Below are positions 59,419 to 64,000 of a stretch of DNA of 64,000 bases, piece by piece (position 1 is the stretch's first letter; each line of letters opens with the position of its first letter). The DNA comes from Emmonsiellopsis sp. PD_33. Its lineage: Eukaryota; Ascomycota; Eurotiomycetes; Onygenales; Ajellomycetaceae. The stretch lies in assembly GCA_032988165.1 (NCBI GenBank), contig JANTQF010000113.1:1-64000 (forward strand). The letters run 5' to 3'. Under the pieces are notes generated by a model. That model had not been told where the DNA came from. It saw nothing but the letters and a program-made list of their open reading frames with translations, and searched no databases. The position numbers and the translations under genes are program-made.

Positions 59419-62202
59419 ATGTCAAACCATCAAAATCTGTGTGCTCTGGCCCTAAAGCCCACTAACTCCCTTACCTTGATTGAGTATGGGAAGAAAAAGT
59501 TGTCAACCATCAGAGAGATTTAGAAGTATATTAATACTCTTAATAGGCATGCAGCTTCATACTACTAGGTCCAGTGTGAAATCACCAATCTAATTATGAG
59601 TAAATATGAAGATAGAGAGGAGGAGATCATTGCATATTTTGAATGGATGAAGAAGGATGAGGCCTGACAAGCAGTAATATTTAAAGCTAACTTCTACTAT
59701 TAGATAGTGAAGATCTGTTGCATGGCAGAGACAGTTAGGGTTTGCTGAAATCACACTTCAGAAGGATATAAAACTTGTGTGAAATACTAGGGGAAGGCTA
59801 TTACTAATGAATTCTGATTAATGCTGAAGAAGGATAAATGATGTAGATGTGTAGTAACTCTCACAAGAAATTACAACTATTTATCTGTAGTGGAGAGAAT
59901 CAATCAGGTGATGTGGATTTAATTATCTTAAAATCCTGGGAAGGGTAAAAAGCTTCATAAGGAACTGATGCTTTCAGACCTTGAGAATGCCTTAAGGCTA
60001 GATTTTGTTGGCCTTAAGTTAAATATAGAAGTCATCCATGCTACTGGGCTTTATGTTAGTCCTGGTAGAATTCTTACTGTAGATGCCCTACTATCTCTCT
60101 CTATGTCTATTAACTTTTGCCCATCAATCTTTTTATCTTCATTCTCTCAAAATCTTCAGCATCAGCCTCCTCCAGCTTTACTACATAATTCCCATATGAC
60201 TAGCTAAACACCTCTACTTTCTCCTTATTCTCCTCAGGATAATCACTGCTATTCTGAATTGATTCTCATATTTCCTTCTACTTTCTCATCTAGTACTTCT
60301 CAAAACCCTGGCTCTATTTTACCTGCTCCTTGCTCACAACATGTCTCTAGTCAATTAGTTTCATTAATAGCTATCTCCCTGTCTAATGTCAGCCTCTCCC
60401 ATTTTGCCAGCCTATCACCAGAAGAAATGGCAGAGCTTGAGAATCAAAATGCTAATAAGGAGGATTCTGATGTTGCTGAAGCTATTGAAAAGTATTGAGA
60501 GACTAACTATTATAGATGTGTGTGTTGTTAGAATGTCAAGCCTGCCTTAAAAGCTCAGCTCAACAATGTAAAGAAGCTAAATGATAGTTAGCTTATCAAG
60601 CTTCTAAATTAGCTTGTAAAACTATCATTCTCTTTTCCTTTGTGCTATCACCATGCCATCAATTTTGAAGGGAAAATTAGTTTGCTGACTCAGAGTTTGG
60701 ACCAGGCAGCTTTGACATCTAGGCTCAAGGCTGTCATTAATAGCTGCAGAAATCTTGGCTGAATCCACACTACTAATAGTACTTTTCATTATTTTTGCAA
60801 AGAGTACCACCCTGCCTACTCAGAGGATCTTCTTCAGATATATTACATGAAGCATGCTACTCTCCCTACTATTACTCCATCAAACTGGGTGAGCATGTTG
60901 AAGAACCTCAGCCTGGGAAGTATAAATGTAGACCTCATACTGAATAGCTAAGATATAGATGACTCTTTATCTCTTCCAATTTTCTTCTGACTCTAAATAG
61001 AAATAGCTGTGGGAAATGTGCTCACTGCATACAACACACTTGGAAAAATGATAGTACATGAATGGAATATATACTCATTTCATTAGCAAAAGGATCAGAA
61101 GTCACTGAGGTGGCTCTGCATGATACTCTATAGAATTGTTCAGCAGATAATTCATCAGAACTCAGTTTACTATATCTGGTATGTTACTTTTTGTCTGAAT
61201 CATCAGATGAGACTCATCTCCTACCCTTATTATACTAAGTTTACTAGAAAGAGGAATAGTACATTTTTCTGGCATATTAATATTAACATTCAGTGCCTCA
61301 CTGAGAAGAATTACAGTGTGAATATGATTCAAGGGTCTATCAGCATAATAAATGAGAATCATACAAACTGCATAACTGTGATTCCTGGCATGCATCACTG
61401 TGTCTCTAAGTAGAATCACTGACTTTATGGAAGGGGGTTTCCAAATGGCAGAATCATTCAGAACATCTCCCTGTAGATGCTCACTAATCAAAATTTACAG
61501 GATTTTAAGATTAGCTGAAAGATCATTCTTTACAAATAGAGAGATGTACAAATCACCATGCCACACATTCTCCATGAGAGTACTGGCCTGACTATAATTA
61601 AGTAGAGAATGATGCTTCTATGGTTCATTAAAATTCAGAAAGATAATAAGTCTTTAGAAGTTCCAGAGAGCAACACATAGGAGTAACTCTTATAGATGAA
61701 TTGAGATCTCATTTATAGACCTACAACACTCTCCAGCCTACTTATTCTATATGATAGTATTTTTTATTGCTTTTCTATCATCATGGCTGTGACAGATCTT
61801 AATGCACTTTCTGAAGCTTTAATTGAATATTAATGATGAGATGATCCTTTAGTTCAGAGAGAGTAATAGATTCTTTTTGATCTGGTGTCTGATCAACCAG
61901 CTAAGAATTATATTCTAGCCTGATATAAGAGAGCTATGGGGGCTGCAGTTCATGCCTTCATAACTGTGATGAATGCTGAGAAACAGCTGTTCAGTTAGTA
62001 GAGTTTCTTTTACTACTATTATAATAATATTCCTTTTAATTCTATCATTAGTGACTGTGTAGCTGCAGAAGGAGACACCATTGAGATCCCAGTTCATAGT
62101 TATGAGGAGATAGATGTTAGCTAGTCAATCCAGTTAATCATGATTTCCTGCCTTAGAGCTGGGAAATGTTTTAGCCAATCAGAGCCTGCTGTTCTGCTAT
62201 AA
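59419..62202 (+). pseudogene. C second ORF: putative 2-oxoglutarate/Fe(II) oxygenase (PhyH-like)
   Basis: One frame from ATG 59419 to TAA 62200-62202 (927 codons), with about 45 interruptions that look like RIP-type stops and no sign of a frameshift. The C-terminal third resembles the phytanoyl-CoA dioxygenase fold. TFFWHININI (H at 61,273; the expected HxD has Asn) is followed by NMIQGSISI and ITVIPGMHH (61,381-61,398), and 100 codons after the first His by DVQITMPHILHES (61,573). This matches the family order HxD, PGSH-type loop, GDxxxx..H. The family oxidises substrates with Fe(II) and 2-oxoglutarate; the substrate here is unknown. The N-terminal 590 codons are unrecognised, with a Ser/Pro-rich linker (60,120-60,400). 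Confidence 0.5.
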
Positions 62203-63146
62203 TTGCTGCCCTTATCACTACTGGCACATGTTTGTTTTTCTCATCACATTACTCAGTCTATTTTCTTGTGGTTTTAGTTTCTACCCTCTCTGCCCATCTT
62301 CATGCTGTGTTTCCTCCACATTTTCCTTATTTTTCTTTTTGTTTTTCTATGCTCAGTGTGCTGTTACTCTATGTTTATTTTCCTCACTATTTTTACTTTC
62401 CTTTCTGTGCTCACTTATCTGTATATATCTTGCCCTGCATCTTCTACTCTTAATCTCATCTGCCACATTTTCCTTCTCTACTCTCTATTTCCTTGCATTC
62501 CTTCATCTTTATTATCTGTACTACTTGCCTCAATCTTCATTTACCACCTGTCACCAGCTGCTCTACCTACCTAGGGCACACCTTTTCTTTCCCTTATGAT
62601 GGGACTATGGATCTTATCACATATAAGATTATTAGTATAAAGCCATGTACTTGCAGGCTGCTCTGCCTACTTAGGGTACATCCTTCCTTTATTGTCAACC
62701 TGCTCATTCATTTCTCTGGGCCTTACCTCTACTCAGTAGTTTACATGTCCTAGGGCCACACTCTGCTCTCCCCTCATTCAGAAACCTCTTGCTGATCCTG
62801 TTTCAGCTCCTATCTCTATCTCTGGCCATGAGGACTACTACCCCACAATTTCATGGTTCAAACTGTTGATGAACTGTCCTGCCTGGGCCTCTACCTAAAA
62901 ATACCAGTTATATTTACTGCAGCCCAGGAGGGGCTTTATCATTGCTGACTTGCTCATCCATTTCTGGGCTGCCTCCTTGCCTTGATGCAGCTGCTTTCTT
63001 GCAAACAGACAATTCAACACACAGTGCATGGCCACTTATTGGCTGACTTTGAGACTACATAGTTGAATTGATTTTGAGATAATGTATTCAGATCTGTTGC
63101 TCTCACCACAAAACTAAGCCATTCTTTTATTTACTGAGTTGGTAAA
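62203..63146 (+). other. C non-coding pyrimidine-rich stretch
   Basis: Between the second ORF and the polypurine tract. Strongly C/T-rich from 62,225 to 62,560, giving hydrophobic low-complexity open frames in all three plus-strand phases, hence no gene call. TACCTA(C)TTAGGG(C/T)ACA(C/T) occurs twice (about 62,564 and 62,667) as a short direct repeat. Confidence 0.5.
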
Positions 63147-63164
63147 TTGAGGGGAGGGGAGATA
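63147..63164 (+). other. C polypurine tract
   Basis: TTGAGGGGAGGGGAGATA directly before the 3' LTR. Confidence 0.85.
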
Positions 63165-63483
63165 TGTAGTAGGGATCTACTATTAGGTCAGATCAATTTT
63201 TCACTGAGGCTTTTTGCTGCCAAGCACAGTCATGAAGATAGATATTTTCCTTTCATTGTGAGACATCATCTATTTATTTGTGAATTTCTCATGCTAGTAC
63301 ATACTTCTTTGAGATAGATCTTTTATTTCTTTTGTGTGTTACCTTATCATTCTATTACTGTGTTGTTTTGTACTATAGATTGCCAATACATTCCTCCACT
63401 TTGATATTGATATCAATTCTTTTCTTGTGTTTGTCACTGCTCTGTTCAGTGCTGCCTGATGCACACACCCTGTCCCTGCTTCA
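63165..63483 (+). repeat. C 3' LTR
   Basis: 319 bp, TGTAGTAGGG...CTGCTTCA, followed by TTAA (63484-63487). Confidence 0.92.
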
Positions 63484-63487
63484 TTAA

Positions 63488-64000
63488 TAGTGTGTGGAGA
63501 TTCCTTTAGTAACTCTGATATATTCAGATTGTCATTCAGCTCATACTAGAGCTGTTTCTTAGATAGACTAAGAGCCAGTAGCTTTACTGTAAGATCAACT
63601 AAATATACACCTATAGTGTTGTATTTCCTGAGAGTACTAATGTGAGATCTTCATGGGATTATGACCTGCCTATCCATATTATTTATAATATGGGCAAATA
63701 GGAGATTATAGTCCATAATTTGCATATATACCTGAAATAGGAGCATGGCTGGGTTGAAGATATAGTCTCTATTAGTTAGTAATTACTCTTCTTTATTAAG
63801 GTAGCATCTGAGGGGAATTTTCACCTCTGATCTGAAGGAAATAATGACTTTAATATCTAAATATACTAATTTAATGACTTAATGATCTTTTCTTAGTATC
63901 ATTAAAATTTTGACTTCTACATCCTCACATGACTTTATCTGTAGCATCCTCTTATCTAAATTTATGGTGATGCTCTCTGGCACCATATTATCTATACTGA
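63488..64000 (-). pseudogene. B pol, N-terminal piece, truncated by the window edge
   Basis: A minus-strand frame of about 170 codons with four or five RIP-type stops. It includes KSCEDVEVKILMILRKD, VIISFRSEVKIPLRC and NDNLNISELLKESPHT, the last leading directly into NPTGAEVKLPN on the far side of element C. This is the segment between protease and RT in this group of ascomycete gypsy elements. Protease and gag are beyond 64,000. Confidence 0.65.

Larger units (their letters stand above)
52064..63483 (+). mobile_element. LTR retrotransposon C (Ty3/gypsy), 11.4 kb, with extra oxygenase-like ORF
   Basis: Plus strand. 319-bp LTRs with TG...CA ends and a 4-bp TTAA duplication. Gag-protease frame, pol in the -1 frame, a 450-bp gap, a second long frame (59,419-62,202), a pyrimidine-rich stretch, polypurine tract and 3' LTR. 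Typical Ty3/gypsy elements are 5-7 kb; the excess is the second frame and its surroundings. Inserted in element B. Confidence 0.9.
3951..64000. other. CpG-stripped, RIP-like decayed transposon block
   Basis: The last CpG of the gene-bearing part is at 3949-3950. Reading the remaining 60 kb I noticed CpG only near 20668, 23060, 23071, 26497, 49070 and 49091. Homologous copies inside the block differ almost only by C/T and G/A transitions, and broken frames carry TAA/TAG/TGA where CAA, CAG, CGA or TGG is expected. This is the signature of repeat-induced or methylation-linked cytosine deamination. The block runs past the right edge of the window. Confidence 0.9.
37433..64000 (-). mobile_element. 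LTR retrotransposon B (Ty3/gypsy chromovirus), split by A2 and C, runs off the window
   Basis: Minus-strand element in three pieces: 64,000-63,488, 52,063-50,811 and 39,674-37,433. Removing C with one TTAA, and A2 with one GAAGT, rejoins the pieces. Across the C junction the pol frame reads through without a break. The order is RT-upstream region, RT, RNase H, integrase, chromodomain. Its 5' LTR and gag lie beyond 64,000. Confidence 0.8.

Noticed and set aside
61162..61491. 109-codon minus-strand frame over the oxygenase-like region
   Set aside because: Opposite strand of the long second ORF; no domain of its own.
62228..62599. Hydrophobic 123-codon frame that could be read as a membrane protein
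   Set aside because: All three plus phases are open here because of the pyrimidine-rich composition; it is low complexity, not a gene.
3951..64000. Centromere, mitochondrial or bacterial origin of the AT-rich block
   Set aside because: The content is identifiable nuclear transposons with cytosine-deamination decay; no mitochondrial genes and no bacterial operon structure. A centromeric location cannot be judged from sequence alone.
1..64000. tRNA, rRNA or other structured RNA genes
   Set aside because: None recognised on either strand by eye; a covariance-model scan would be needed to exclude them.

Overview
The window reads as a filamentous ascomycete nuclear locus. The first gene has short GT-AG introns of 65 and 72 bp and codes for a secreted, membrane-anchored Kelch protein of a kind seen in Eurotiomycetes. 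The other 60 kb is transposon sequence decayed in the RIP-like, CpG-stripping way known from Onygenales such as Coccidioides and Blastomyces. That placement is inference; no species marker is visible.

Layout. 1-3,950 is normal-composition DNA holding one three-exon gene on the minus strand and its upstream region. At about 3,950 the composition changes abruptly. From there to 64,000 I noticed only six CpG dinucleotides, and nearly every reading frame is broken by stops of the CAA/CAG/CGA/TGG to TAA/TAG/TGA kind. 4-13.8 kb holds unclassified decayed coding sequence, mostly minus strand, plus several small repeats. 13.85-17.55 kb is a spliced DNA-transposon gene of Plavaka/Tnp2-like organisation with two accessory reading frames beside it (18.3-20.8 kb). 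21.4-22.9 kb is a Mutator-like (MULE) transposase, followed by a short CpG-retaining MITE-like segment. 24.9-34.7 kb is a minus-strand Helitron (Rep plus PIF1-type helicase) split by an LTR element.

The core of the window is a set of nested LTR retrotransposons. Family A is a Ty3/gypsy chromovirus with three copies, each exactly 5,563 bp with 254-bp LTRs and a perfect 5-bp target duplication. A1 (26,486-32,048, minus) sits in the Helitron. A2 (39,675-50,805, minus) sits in element B. A3 (43,541-49,103, plus) sits in A2. Element B is a different chromovirus on the minus strand that runs off the right edge; it is split by A2 and again by element C. C (52,064-63,483, plus, 319-bp LTRs, 4-bp TTAA duplication) is unusually long at 11.4 kb because a 2.8-kb second reading frame follows pol. 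That frame has the hallmarks of a phytanoyl-CoA-dioxygenase-like 2-oxoglutarate/Fe(II) oxygenase and is the most novel item here.

How it fits together. In every LTR insertion checked, removing the insert and one target-site copy restores the interrupted reading frame, so insertion order is readable: B and the Helitron first, then A2, C and A1, then A3 into A2. The A copies differ by transitions with no net length change. Paired LTRs often show TG in one and CA in the other at the same place, which points to independent deamination of ancestral CpGs on either strand after each insertion. A1 is the best-preserved copy. It shows an intact zinc knuckle, an intact YLDD reverse-transcriptase motif, a GGGAAAA slippery heptamer at the gag-pol overlap, and an 11-nt complement between the LTR and the primer-binding position, as expected for Tf1/sushi-type self-priming.
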